The translations under genes and the position numbers were made by a program. The notes below the pieces were generated by a model. It saw only the letters and a program-made list of their open reading frames with translations. It did not search any database and was not told where the DNA came from. A stretch of DNA of 64,000 nt from Actinomadura sp. NBRC 104412 (lineage in GTDB: Bacteria > Actinomycetota > Actinomycetes > Streptosporangiales > Streptosporangiaceae), in assembly GCF_030269515.1 (NCBI RefSeq), contig NZ_BSTM01000001.1, positions 62,001 through 126,000 on the forward strand, written 5' to 3'. Positions 51,719 through 62,512 of this stretch are shown in pieces (position 1 is the first letter of the stretch; the number at the start of each line of letters is the position of its first letter).

Positions 51719-52930
51719 TCAGGTGCGCCGGACGGTCTCGCGGTACTGCGCGGCGGTGAGCCCGATCTGCCAGGCGGCGGCCTCCAGCGGGTCCCGGATC
51801 CAGCCGGGGACCAGCTCGCCGAACTCCCGCCGGGTGCCGTCGCGTTCCACCGTGCCGTTGACCATCACGAGCAGGTGCAGGTGGTCCTCGTACAGCTCCT
51901 CGACGCACCAGAGGCTGAGGACCTGCCCGGGGTTGCCCGGGTCCGGCGTCTCCCGGCCGACCCGTGGCCAGCCCGCGCGGCGGGCCACCTGACGCCAGCC
52001 GGCCCGTCCCGCCAGGATCTCCACGGCGCAGCGCCGCTGCTCGGAGTTGCGCAGCGACACCGCCCGGTCGATTGGGACGTCCTCCTCGATGATCTCGCGT
52101 GGCACGGTGACGCCGTGCCACGCCCACAGGCACCAACCGTCGGGGTACCGCACCGCCGGTCCGCCCGGATGGTGAAGCCGCCCCTCGGCGTCGCGGTGGA
52201 GCTCGGCGGGACGCTCGGTGAGGATCACGCTGTCGCGCATCGGCCACCACTCCCCGGCCGCCCGTGCCACCTGCAGCAGGCCCCGGCTGTGGCGGTCGGG
52301 CTCCCAGACGCCGCACCGTGCGAGGAAGTCGAGCTGGGCGAGCCGCGGCGCCAGCCTCGGAGGCAGCGCCCCGAGCCGGGGCAGCGCCCCCGCCTCGGGA
52401 TGCCGCCACGCGTCCTGCCAGTTGGCGGCCACCTGGTCGACGGCCGCGCCGACGGCCTTGTCCAGCCCCGTCTCGACCGCGGCGGCCACCTCCCGGCCGA
52501 GCCGGGTCAGCAGCGCGCCCCATCGCGGGTCCCGCTCCAGGCCGGCCAGGCCGGCCGGCAACGGGTCCAGCATGATCAGGTCGGTCTCGGGAGGGTCCGG
52601 GGGCACGCGCTCGACGATGTCCTCGGCGGTCCGCTCGGGCAGCGTCCGCCACGCCCGCCTGGTGATCACCGGCAGCCGGCCCGCGCGGATGTCGGCGCCG
52701 ATGCTGCCCGCCATCGGCGAGCCCAGCCAGATCACGTTCTCCGGCGGCGTCCGGCCGGCGCCGAGGTAGACGTCCTGGACGCCTTCCTCGGCCGCCGCCC
52801 GGTCCGCCGGGCGCGCCGCCAGGGCGTGGCCCACCCACTCGTCCCGCACCGACGGCAACAGCGCCTGTTGCTCCGCCGTCGGCGCCGGTGGAGGCGGGCC
52901 GTGGCCGTGCGCGTCCCGCAGGTCCGCCAT
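51719..52930 (-). CDS. DUF6745-like hypothetical protein
   Basis: A 403-residue cytoplasmic protein without signal or membrane segment. The middle part GEWWPMRDSVILTERPAELH and HHPGGPAVRYPDGWCLWAWHGVTV has the repeated Trp/His-rich pattern I associate with DUF6745, whose function is unknown. The N-terminus is Pro/Ala rich and the C-terminus contains a DUF-typical WQIGLTAAQYRETV. ATG at 52930 follows a duplicated start region. It is coupled to the upstream basic coiled-coil protein. A broken second copy of its 3' end lies at 45022. Confidence 0.75.
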   Translation of the reverse strand: MADLRDAHGHGPPPPAPTAEQQALLPSVRDEWVGHALAARPADRAAAEEGVQDVYLGAGRTPPENVIWLGSPMAGSIGADIRAGRLPVITRRAWRTLPERTAEDIVERVPPDPPETDLIMLDPLPAGLAGLERDPRWGALLTRLGREVAAAVETGLDKAVGAAVDQVAANWQDAWRHPEAGALPRLGALPPRLAPRLAQLDFLARCGVWEPDRHSRGLLQVARAAGEWWPMRDSVILTERPAELHRDAEGRLHHPGGPAVRYPDGWCLWAWHGVTVPREIIEEDVPIDRAVSLRNSEQRRCAVEILAGRAGWRQVARRAGWPRVGRETPDPGNPGQVLSLWCVEELYEDHLHLLVMVNGTVERDGTRREFGELVPGWIRDPLEAAAWQIGLTAAQYRETVRRT

Positions 52931-52949
52931 CGTCAGTCCGCCATCGTCA
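52922..52949. repeat. 14-base tandem duplication creating a decoy start codon
   Basis: GTCCGCCATCGTCA at 52922-52935 and again at 52936-52949. On the minus strand the first copy met by the ribosome reads ATG GCG GAC TGA (M-A-D-stop, start at 52944), directly followed by the real ATG GCG GAC of the DUF6745-like gene at 52930. The upstream gene's stop (52947-52949) lies in the same copy. Confidence 0.9.
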
Positions 52950-53510
52950 GTCCGCGACGAAGCGGACGGCCGAGTTCCATGCCCGCTCGCGCGCCTCGCG
53001 TGCGAGTTCGGCGCGCTCGCGGGCGGCCCGCTCACGAGCCGCCTGCTCGCGTGCCGCCTGCTTACGGGCCAGCTTGCGGGCCTGTTCGCGCTTGCGGCGG
53101 GCCCCCGGGTCGAGGAGACGCGGCGCCACCTCACGCTTGCGGCGCAGGACGTACCGGCCGGGCGCGATCCCGGTGTTGCCGTGCTCGGGGTGGTCCAGCC
53201 ACGCGGTCGCGCCCTCGCCGACCTCCAGCGACCCCAGGACGATGTCGTCCGAGGCGCCGCGGGCGTCGTAGCGGACGTCGCCGGAGGCGAGCAGCAGGTG
53301 CGTGTGACCGCCCGCCTCTCCGCGGACCACGGCGACCCCGGCGGCCGGAACCCGCGTGGTCGGGCGCACGTGGTCCCCGGGCGCCATCGCGGCCGGGATC
53401 ACCGACACGTCGCCCTGGTGCTGCAATCCGGCGATCGTGGGAATGTCGAGTTCGGCGGCCAGGTGAGCCAGGTCGGCTCCGTCCGACCGCACCGTGCTGA
53501 GAAGTTTCAC
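52947..53510 (-). CDS. Hypothetical protein with basic coiled-coil tail
   Basis: A 187-residue protein. Residues 1-125 look like a compact beta-rich domain (IPTIAGLQHQGDVSVIPAA, GVAVVRGEAGGHTHLLLASG), and residues about 130-180 are an alternating Arg/Ala/Glu helix (ARKLARKQAAREQAARERAA). It precedes the DUF6745-like gene with a 2-base gap in the ancestral arrangement, so the two are probably partners. The family is not recognised and no enzymatic motif is visible. Confidence 0.75.
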   Translation of the reverse strand: MKLLSTVRSDGADLAHLAAELDIPTIAGLQHQGDVSVIPAAMAPGDHVRPTTRVPAAGVAVVRGEAGGHTHLLLASGDVRYDARGASDDIVLGSLEVGEGATAWLDHPEHGNTGIAPGRYVLRRKREVAPRLLDPGARRKREQARKLARKQAAREQAARERAARERAELAREARERAWNSAVRFVAD

Positions 53511-53597
53511 TACCGCCTCCCGCGAAGTTCCTTAGCCGGACGGTAGCGAGGTCCATCCGCAGGGGAAACGGATTTTCTGGCCGTACCACCCGACGGA

Positions 53598-54428
53598 TCA
53601 GCGTTCGGTCGTGCCGGCGTCGACGTACAACTGGCTGCCGGTGACGTACCGGGACTCGTCCGAGGCCAGGTAGACCACGGCATGGCTGACGTCCATCGGG
53701 TCGATGTACGGCACGGGCAGAAGGTTGAGGGATTGGAAGCCCTCGTCGATCTGCCGCTTGCTCGGAGCCTCGACCCCGGGGAAGAAGACGCTGTAGGTGG
53801 CGTCGTTGAGCGCCATGCGGGTGCCGACGGTCGTCGGATGGACGGTGTTCGCGCGGATGCCGTACTCGGCCCCCTCCACGGCGAGCGTCTTGCACAGCCC
53901 GACCACGCCGTGCTTCGCGGCGCTGTAGTGGGGCAGGTTCGCCAGGCCGCGCTTTCCCGCGTTCGAGCTGGTCACGATGACCGATCCGCCGTGACCGGCC
54001 TCGATCATCGCGGGCACGGCCGCCCGGATGGTCTTCCACACGCCGTCCAGGTTGACGCCGATCATTTCCGACCAGGTCTCCTCCGGGAGCTCCCAGGTGC
54101 GCCCGAACGAGAGGATCCCGGCGTTGGCGACCAGGACGTCGAGCCTGCCGAACCGGTCCATCGCCGCTCGCACGGCCTCGCGCAGCGCCGCCAGGTCCCT
54201 GACGTCCGCGCGCGCCGTGAGGCAGGCGCGGCCCTCCTTCTCGACGAGCTCGGCGGTCCTGGCCAGGTCCTCGTCCCGCCCGAGGTCGTAGGGGACGGTG
54301 GGCAGGTCGGCGCACACGTCGACCGCGACGATATCGGCCCCCTCGGCGGCCAGGCGCACCGCGTGGGAACGCCCCTGCCCCCGCGCGGCGCCGGTGATGA
54401 ACGCGACCTTGCCCTGCACCCTGCCCAT
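53598..54428 (-). CDS. Mycofactocin-type short-chain dehydrogenase
   Basis: A 276-residue SDR with TGAARGQGRSHAVRLAAEGAD and the insertion ADLPTVPYDLGRDEDLARTA after strand 2, which marks the mycofactocin-coupled SDR subfamily with tightly bound NAD. Catalytic Ser lies in VTSSNAGKRG and Tyr/Lys in PHYSAAKHGVVG; VTGSQLYVDAG closes the fold. GAGGAGGGG precedes the ATG at 54428. Mycofactocin biosynthesis genes are not in the window. Substrate is probably a secondary alcohol. Confidence 0.9.
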   Translation of the reverse strand: MGRVQGKVAFITGAARGQGRSHAVRLAAEGADIVAVDVCADLPTVPYDLGRDEDLARTAELVEKEGRACLTARADVRDLAALREAVRAAMDRFGRLDVLVANAGILSFGRTWELPEETWSEMIGVNLDGVWKTIRAAVPAMIEAGHGGSVIVTSSNAGKRGLANLPHYSAAKHGVVGLCKTLAVEGAEYGIRANTVHPTTVGTRMALNDATYSVFFPGVEAPSKRQIDEGFQSLNLLPVPYIDPMDVSHAVVYLASDESRYVTGSQLYVDAGTTER

Positions 54429-54468
54429 GGCCCCTCCTCGGCCCAGACAACATAAAACCACCCGATAG

Positions 54469-55526
54469 CCACCAAAACACCCGGGCGCCCGCGCGGCAAA
54501 GCACCGGGTGCTGTTCCGGGGGCCGCTGGTCAGCCGCGACCCCGTCTTCTCCTTCACCGGCCAGGTCGTGGTCGGATGCCGGGTCGGCGAGCCCGCTGTG
54601 GTCGTCGCCCGGGGGATACGCGATCTGGGCGCGACCCTGTACGACCCGATCAGGCGGATGCTGCGGCCGGTCGCCAAGCGCTTCGACATCAAGGAGTTCC
54701 ACGAGGCCGAGGAGGCGCTCTCCGGTTGCGCAACGCCTCGGTCGAGCTGCTCCTGGACGAGGACGAGGTCGCCAAGGCGGCGGGGGAGTACCGCGATGTG
54801 CGCAGGGAGACCAGGCTGAACGCGATGCGCCGCGACCGTCATCTGGAGATGATGCGGCGGGAAGGCGCCGAAGGTCTGCTCGCCGAGATCGTGGAGAGCG
54901 AGGGCCCGCGCGCCGCCCTGGAGTGGATCGCGGCGGCCGAGGCGGACGAGCGCAAGGAGCTGCGTGAGACCTTGGACCGGCTTCTCGCCGGCACCGGCGC
55001 CGATCGCGAGCCGTTCGACCACCTGGAGGCCGAGCGCGACCTGGTGAACCGGATCACCGGCAGGTCGAGCGTGCCCTTCGGCGGGACGCGGTCCAGCCGC
55101 GTCCAGGGGCTTCCGGCGGCGGAGCCGCCCCGGCCCACGCCACCGGACGACGACCACCCGCCGCCCCAGTACGGCTACCCGGCGGGTCCCACGCAGCCTC
55201 CCACCGGGCCACCGCCGGACGAGCCTCCAGGCGGCCCAACAGGCGGCACGGCACCACGGCACGGGCCGCGCGCCGCCCACACCTACCCCGCCGGGATACC
55301 GGCGAGCATGGACGAGCTCTTCGAGCAGTGGGGGTACGCGAGCAGCAGGACCGCCCTGATGGAGAACTCCGCCAAGCGCCTGGTGCTCTTCGCCCCCGAC
55401 ACCGAGCCCTGGTCGGATCTCGTCGAGGACTGGAACCAGACGCTCCTGTTCCCGTCCGCGGCGGGCGAGGGCCTGGAGGAGTTCGAGATGGACGAGATCA
55501 TCAACACGATCGTGAACAGCCTGTGA
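54469..55526 (+). pseudogene. Frameshifted gene, possibly SPFH/band-7-like
   Basis: The first part (VLFRGPLVSRDPVFSFTG, GIRDLGATLYDPIRRMLRPV, FDIKEFHEAEEALS) runs in one frame to about 54725; the logical continuation LRNASVELLLDEDEVAKAAG and onwards to 55526 is in the frame one base away. The second part has a helical Arg/Glu-rich section, a Pro-rich linker and an acidic end (FPSAAGEGLEEFEMDEIIN). N-terminal similarity suggests an SPFH-type membrane-organising protein cut short at its start. Either a recent indel, a sequencing error in a GC run, or recoding explains the shift. GTG 54508 is a possible start. Confidence 0.65.
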
Positions 55527-55714
55527 TCGGGTGGCGACGACGGGTTCCGGCGGCGGCGCGGCCGGTGGCAGGCTGCGAGCCCGTGCCCGACACGGCCGAC
55601 TGGATCAGTTTCCACCCTGGACCCGAGACCGAGGCCCTTCTCGACGTCCTGCGGGCGCGGCTGCGCGCCGCCGCCGCGGAATGCGAGGGCGTCATGGAGG
55701 TGAAGGCCCCATGA
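55523..55714 (+). CDS. Small hypothetical protein
   Basis: A 63-residue frame that starts at a GTG overlapping the previous stop (GTGA) and ends overlapping the zinc-finger gene's ATG (ATGA). An Arg-rich start precedes WISFHPGPETEALLDVLRAR and LRAAAAECEGV. The double overlap argues that it is translated. Function unknown. Confidence 0.6.
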   Translation: MIGWRRRVPAAARPVAGCEPVPDTADWISFHPGPETEALLDVLRARLRAAAAECEGVMEVKAP

Positions 55715-56331
55715 CCGCCGCCGAGGACGCCCTGCCCGTGCGGTCCTGGCGCTGCCTGCTCTGCGATGTCCGGAACGCCCCGGAGGACGACGCCTGCCTG
55801 GTGTGCGAGACCGACCGCGGCACAGCCACGGACGCCGGCACGCTCATCCCCTCGCCACCACGCCCGCGTGGGGACGCCACACCCCGCGCGCCCGGTCCGC
55901 AGCGCCGACCGCATCCCGTCACCGGGCCACGCTCCACCGTCCCGGGTCCCGCGGTCCTGCCGCGGGCGCTCGCCGCGGGACCGGCGGCGCCTCGTGTCGC
56001 CCCGCCGACGGGCGAGGTGTTCTTCCCGGTCGCGGGAGGCCATCCGCCTGTCCCTCCTCACACCGGACGACCGCCGATGCCGCCGCTCCACGTCCGTCCC
56101 CACTACCCGCCTCGCGCCTACCCGCCTCCTCCCGGACCGCCTCGTCCCGGACCGCCGTTCCCGGCCCCGCGTCCTCCATGGCCGCCTCCGTTCGGACCCG
56201 GCCGTCCATGGTGGAACGACAGGGCCAAGGCCCACGCGGTGGGCCTCGGCTGCGCCGGCCTCCTCATCGCGTATTTCCTGCTGGTGGCCTGTGTCTCGGC
56301 GATCGGATCGTCCTCGGGCGGCGGCTACTGA
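55711..56331 (+). CDS. RanBP2-type zinc-finger protein with C-terminal membrane anchor
   Basis: A 206-residue protein. The start WRCLLCDVRNAPEDDACLVC has the W-x-C-x2-C-x3-N-x6-C-x2-C pattern of RanBP2 zinc ribbons, which bind RNA or ubiquitin in eukaryotes and are little studied in bacteria. Residues 35-170 are extremely Pro-rich (YPPRAYPPPPGPPRPGPPFP), and about 177-200 form one membrane helix (LGCAGLLIAYFLLVACVSAI). The zinc finger would face the cytoplasm or be tethered by the Pro linker. Last gene of the unit with the frameshifted gene and the 63-residue protein. Confidence 0.75.
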   Translation: MTAAEDALPVRSWRCLLCDVRNAPEDDACLVCETDRGTATDAGTLIPSPPRPRGDATPRAPGPQRRPHPVTGPRSTVPGPAVLPRALAAGPAAPRVAPPTGEVFFPVAGGHPPVPPHTGRPPMPPLHVRPHYPPRAYPPPPGPPRPGPPFPAPRPPWPPPFGPGRPWWNDRAKAHAVGLGCAGLLIAYFLLVACVSAIGSSSGGGY

Positions 56332-56343
56332 CATGCGCCGCCG

Positions 56344-57411
56344 TCAGCCGGCCAGCCGCTGGGCGCCCAGCCTGGCCTGGTCCGCGGGGATCGCGAACCC
56401 GATGCCGATCGAGCCGCCCTCGCCGTTCCGCGACAGGGTCGCGATGGCCGTGTTCACCCCGATGACCTCGCCCCGGGCGTTGACCAGCGGGCCGCCGGAG
56501 TTGCCCGGGTTGATCGACGCGTCGGTCTGCAGGGCCGTGCTCCAGATCCCTCCCTCGCCCATGCGCACCCTGCGGTTCAACGCGCTGACGATGCCGCTGG
56601 TGACCGTCCCCTCAAGGCCCAGCGGCGAGCCGAGGGCGAGCACCGGCTCGCCGACGCGCACCGCCGAGGACCGCCCGAACACCAGCGGGGCGGGACTCTG
56701 AGCCTCGGGGATCGCCAGCAGGGCCAGGTCGTTGGCCCGGTCGGAGCCCACCACACGCGCGGGCACGCGGCGCCGGTCGCCGAGCACCACGACGACCTCG
56801 CCGCCCTCCCCGACGACGTGCGCGTTGGTCAGCACGCGCCCCGGACGGTCGATCACGAACCCCGACCCGGTGCCCCGGGCGTTCCCCGACCGCACCTCGA
56901 TGGACGCCACGCTCGCCCGCACCCGCGCGGCCACCGCGCTCAGGTCACCGGACGCGCGCTCCTCCGCCCCGGCGCCGGGACGCGAGGCCGCCGGGGACGC
57001 CTGGGTCCCGGCGGTCATCCGTCCGGCGACGGCCCCCGCCGCTCCCCCGGTCACCAGCGTCGCCAGCACGGCCACGACGACCACCAGGACGGGCACCCCC
57101 CTGCCGCGGCGGGGTTCGTCGTCGTCGGGGAAGGTCCACGTGTCGGCCGGTGGCGGCCGCCTGAACGGGTCCCGCGGCGGCGGGCGCCTGAACGGATCGT
57201 CCTGCGGCCACGTACGAGGGGGCGGAGGAGCCATGACCTCGGGACGCCGTGGCCCGCCCGTGCCGTACCCGGAGCCGTCGCCGCCGTTCCCGTACGTGGC
57301 GGCCGGGGCGGCGCTCGGGCCAGGTCCGTACCGGGGGGATGCGCCGCGGTCGTACCGGGCGGTGTCACGGGGCACGCCGTACCGGGGATCCGCGTGCGGT
57401 GGATAACTCAT
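56344..57411 (-). CDS. Membrane-anchored HtrA-like trypsin-type serine protease
   Basis: A 355-residue protein with a Pro/Arg/Gly-rich cytoplasmic tail (residues 1-105), one membrane helix (VPVLVVVVAVLATLVTGG) and an extracytoplasmic trypsin domain. The triad is His in TNAHVVGEGG, Asp in RANDLALLAI and Ser in INPGNSGGPLV. No PDZ domain follows, so it is a short DegP relative. The tail repeats DPFRRPPP. ATG at 57411 is chosen for GAGGAG upstream. Typical of actinomycete surface proteases. Confidence 0.9.
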   Translation of the reverse strand: MSYPPHADPRYGVPRDTARYDRGASPRYGPGPSAAPAATYGNGGDGSGYGTGGPRRPEVMAPPPPRTWPQDDPFRRPPPRDPFRRPPPADTWTFPDDDEPRRGRGVPVLVVVVAVLATLVTGGAAGAVAGRMTAGTQASPAASRPGAGAEERASGDLSAVAARVRASVASIEVRSGNARGTGSGFVIDRPGRVLTNAHVVGEGGEVVVVLGDRRRVPARVVGSDRANDLALLAIPEAQSPAPLVFGRSSAVRVGEPVLALGSPLGLEGTVTSGIVSALNRRVRMGEGGIWSTALQTDASINPGNSGGPLVNARGEVIGVNTAIATLSRNGEGGSIGIGFAIPADQARLGAQRLAG

Positions 57412-57522
57412 GGGGCTCCTCACGCTCATCTCTCAATAGGGAGTACTCCGATCCCGCCGCATTTCGTTCACACGAGGCGTGAGAGAAGCCGGGCACATGA
57501 GGCGGCCTCTAGGATCGCGGCC

Positions 57523-57846
57523 ATGAGACGTCTGCCGGGTTCGCCGTTCTTCGCCGGGATGCTGGTCGCCAACAGCGCACCTCACCTCGCCACGGCCGTC
57601 ACCGGTCGCCGCCACATGACGCCGCTGGCCGGCCGCCGCTCCGGTCCCGTCGTGAACGGCGTGTGGGCGGGGCTCAACCTCGCCGCCGGGCTTCTCCTGC
57701 TGCGCAGGGCGCGGCGGGGAGACCGGGAACGCTGGGACCGGGACCTGGTGTCCTTCGAGGCCGGCTACCTCACCTTCGCCCTGTGGATGGCGGGAACGGA
57801 ACGCCTCGTCCGCATGAACTGGGACCGCGCGGCCACCGACGAATGA
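57523..57846 (+). CDS. Small integral membrane protein, hypothetical
   Basis: A 107-residue protein with two or three hydrophobic segments (FFAGMLVANSAPHLATAV, NGVWAGLNLAAGLLLL, FEAGYLTFALWMAGTERLV). Divergent from the protease gene. No catalytic motif. Family not named; small four-helix-like membrane proteins of this type are common in actinomycetes. Confidence 0.7.
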   Translation: MRRLPGSPFFAGMLVANSAPHLATAVTGRRHMTPLAGRRSGPVVNGVWAGLNLAAGLLLLRRARRGDRERWDRDLVSFEAGYLTFALWMAGTERLVRMNWDRAATDE

Positions 57847-58108
57847 CGACCGGCGCGGCGGCGGCCGGCCGGGGCACGGCGGTTCGTACTTCCGGGCGGA
57901 TACGTACTGGTCCCCTTCGTCGCGCGTGATGGGCTGGCCGGCGGTGGCGCACACGAAGCCGGCGGCGTCGGCGGGATCGGTGTTCCACAGCCAGACGGCA
58001 TGGTCGCGGCGCGGGCGGCGGCCAGGCCGAGTTCGTGAACCTCCCGCCGGCCTCCGATCCGCTACCGGACGACTCCGACAAGCGACGGCCGTTCCACCGC
58101 GTGAAAAC
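57847..58108. other. Intergenic region with a possible gene remnant
   Basis: No intact gene. On the minus strand around 57890-58010 a frame reads HAVWLWNTDPADAAGFVC and AGQPITRDEGDQYVSARKY without a start or clean end; it has protein-like composition and may be a decayed gene tail. Unsure. Confidence 0.3.
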
Positions 58109-58143
58109 GGGGCCGGCCACGTCGGCATGACGTGGCCGGCCCC
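58109..58143 (-). terminator. Intrinsic terminator after the ligM-like gene
   Basis: A perfect 15-base stem (GGGGCCGGCCACGTC and its complement) with a GGCAT loop. In the minus direction it is followed by GTTTTC, a short T-run, making it a classic intrinsic terminator, 18 bases past the ligM-like stop. Confidence 0.88.
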
Positions 58144-58161
58144 GGAGCGGGACGACGCGGA

Positions 58162-60640
<2,479 letters not shown>

Positions 60641-60681
60641 GAACCCGCTACCTCCCGATCGCTCGACGACGGGGACGGCGG

Positions 60682-60751
60682 GCACCGTGACGCCGTACCG
60701 TGCCGGTACCGTGACCAGCGTCGTGCCAGTACCGTGACCGGTGCCGTGACC
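60682..60751. repeat. Five GTACCGTGACC-like repeats upstream of metF
   Basis: GCACCGTGAC (60682), GTACCGTGCC (60695), GTACCGTGACC (60706), GTACCGTGACC (60729) and GTGCCGTGACC (60741) in the same orientation, with irregular spacing of about 11-23 bases. They occupy the metF promoter region and could be binding sites for a regulator; no family is implied. Confidence 0.65.
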
Positions 60752-60956
60752 CGCCGCCGTCAGTCAAGCGGGCGAAGCGACCGGCCGGCGACGGGCATCA
60801 CGCCGATGGCGTCCGAGACAATTGACTCAGTCGGCGCCTTCTCACACCCCGTTCACACCCCGGACATTCGCGGTTGCGGACTCGGCGCGGGCGGGTCATC
60901 CTCGCGGGCGAGGCGGTAGCGAGAAGGTAGGCGAGAGGGTGGGGAGGGGTGCGGAC

Positions 60957-62504
60957 GTGGCCACGCGACCCCTTCAGCCCGGCGATCCGCGGGAGGCGGG
61001 ACCCTACCGGCTGCTGGCCAGGCTGGGTTCGGGCGGCATGGGGGTCGTCTTCCTGGGCCGCTCGGCGGGCGGCCGGACCGTCGCGATCAAGCTGGTGCGC
61101 GAGGACCTGGCGCGTGACCCCGAGTTCCGCCGCCGGTTCCGGAACGAGGTGCGGGCGGCACGCGAGGTCGCCGGAAGGTTCACGGCGGCGGTCCTGGACG
61201 CCGACACCGAGGCCGCGACCCCGTGGCTGGCCACCGCGTACATCGCCGGTCCCACCCTTCAGGAGGTGGTGGACGGGGACGACGGCCCGTTGCCGGAGCG
61301 GTCGCTGCTCCCCCTGGCCGCCGGGCTGGGCGGGGCGCTGCGGGCGATCCACGAACGGGGAGTGGTGCACCGCGACCTCAAGCCGTCCAACGTGCTGCTG
61401 ACCCTGGACGGCCCGCGCGTGATCGACTTCGGGATCGCGCGCGCGGTGAACCACAGCGTCGTCACCCGCACGGGATCGCTGATCGGGACGCCCGCGTTCA
61501 TGTCGCCCGAGCAGATCCGGGGCGAGCGGGTCACCCCCGCCAGCGACGTGTTCGCGCTGGGATCCGTCCTGGCGTACGCGGCGACGGGACGCATGCCGTT
61601 CGCGACGACCGAGGACGGCGTGCACGCGCTGATGATGCGGATCACCATGGCCGAACCCGACCTGGACGGCCTGCCCGGGACGTTGCGCGGGCTGGTCGGG
61701 TCGTGCCTTGCCAAGGACCCCTCGGCACGTCCGCTCCCGCAGGAGATCATCGAGCGGGCGGCGGCCTCCGGCGCCACCGAACCCTGGCTGCCACCGAAGG
61801 TCATGGACAGGCTGGGCCGCCGCGCCGTCGCGCTGCTGGACCTGGAGGCCCCCGTCTCCCGCCCGCCCCCGGCCGACCGGCCGACGAGCACCCCTCCTGC
61901 GAGCACCCCTCCCCCGAGCGTCACCCCTGCGAGCGCCCCTCCTACGGGCGTCCCGTCGGTGCCTCCTCCCCGCCGGTTCCGGGCGCCCGCGATCGCGGGA
62001 GCGGCACTCGCGCCGCTGGCCCTGATCGGCGTGGTCCTGTACGTGGCGAACCTCGGCGACGACGGCGCGCCCGCCTCCGGGACGGCCGCGACGGCGAGTT
62101 CGGCCCGAGCGACGCCCGCCGCCTCGCCCTCGACCCCGCGGCCTTCACCCACCGCCCCGACACCCTCGCCGCGAAGGAGCGCCGTCCCTTCGGCGCTGGT
62201 CGGCACCTGGGAGGGTCCCAGCAGCGACGACGAGACCCTGCGTTTCACCATCCGGCGGGGGAGGACCGGGAGCGACGTGGTCACCGAGCGGTTCACCGAC
62301 AGAAGGCTCACCTGCCACCTGGTGGGCAGGCTCGAATGGGCGGGCGCCCGTGGCATCACGGTCACCGCCCGGATCAGCCAGGAGACGCATCTGTCCTGCA
62401 AGTTCGACACCGGGACGCAGACGCTCACGCTGACCGACGAGGGCATCCTCGTCTTCCGGGCGGAGAACGGCTCCGTCAGCGGTTCCCTCCGCCGGGCCGG
62501 CTAA
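60957..62504 (+). CDS. Membrane Ser/Thr protein kinase
   Basis: A 515-residue eukaryotic-type kinase. Residues about 20-275 form the kinase: glycine loop LGSGGMGVVFLG, catalytic Lys in VAIKLVRED, VVHRDLKPSNVLL, DFG in VIDFGIARA and the activation segment GTPAFMSPEQIRG. A Pro/Thr/Ser linker follows, then one membrane helix (AGAALAPLALIGVVLYVANL, about 341-365) and an extracytoplasmic domain of about 115 residues starting VGTWEGPSSDDETLRFT, which may sense a ligand. GTG at 60957 is chosen for GGGGAGGGG upstream. Divergent from metF. Confidence 0.92.
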   Translation: MATRPLQPGDPREAGPYRLLARLGSGGMGVVFLGRSAGGRTVAIKLVREDLARDPEFRRRFRNEVRAAREVAGRFTAAVLDADTEAATPWLATAYIAGPTLQEVVDGDDGPLPERSLLPLAAGLGGALRAIHERGVVHRDLKPSNVLLTLDGPRVIDFGIARAVNHSVVTRTGSLIGTPAFMSPEQIRGERVTPASDVFALGSVLAYAATGRMPFATTEDGVHALMMRITMAEPDLDGLPGTLRGLVGSCLAKDPSARPLPQEIIERAAASGATEPWLPPKVMDRLGRRAVALLDLEAPVSRPPPADRPTSTPPASTPPPSVTPASAPPTGVPSVPPPRRFRAPAIAGAALAPLALIGVVLYVANLGDDGAPASGTAATASSARATPAASPSTPRPSPTAPTPSPRRSAVPSALVGTWEGPSSDDETLRFTIRRGRTGSDVVTERFTDRRLTCHLVGRLEWAGARGITVTARISQETHLSCKFDTGTQTLTLTDEGILVFRAENGSVSGSLRRAG

Positions 62505-62512
62505 GGCCGCGG

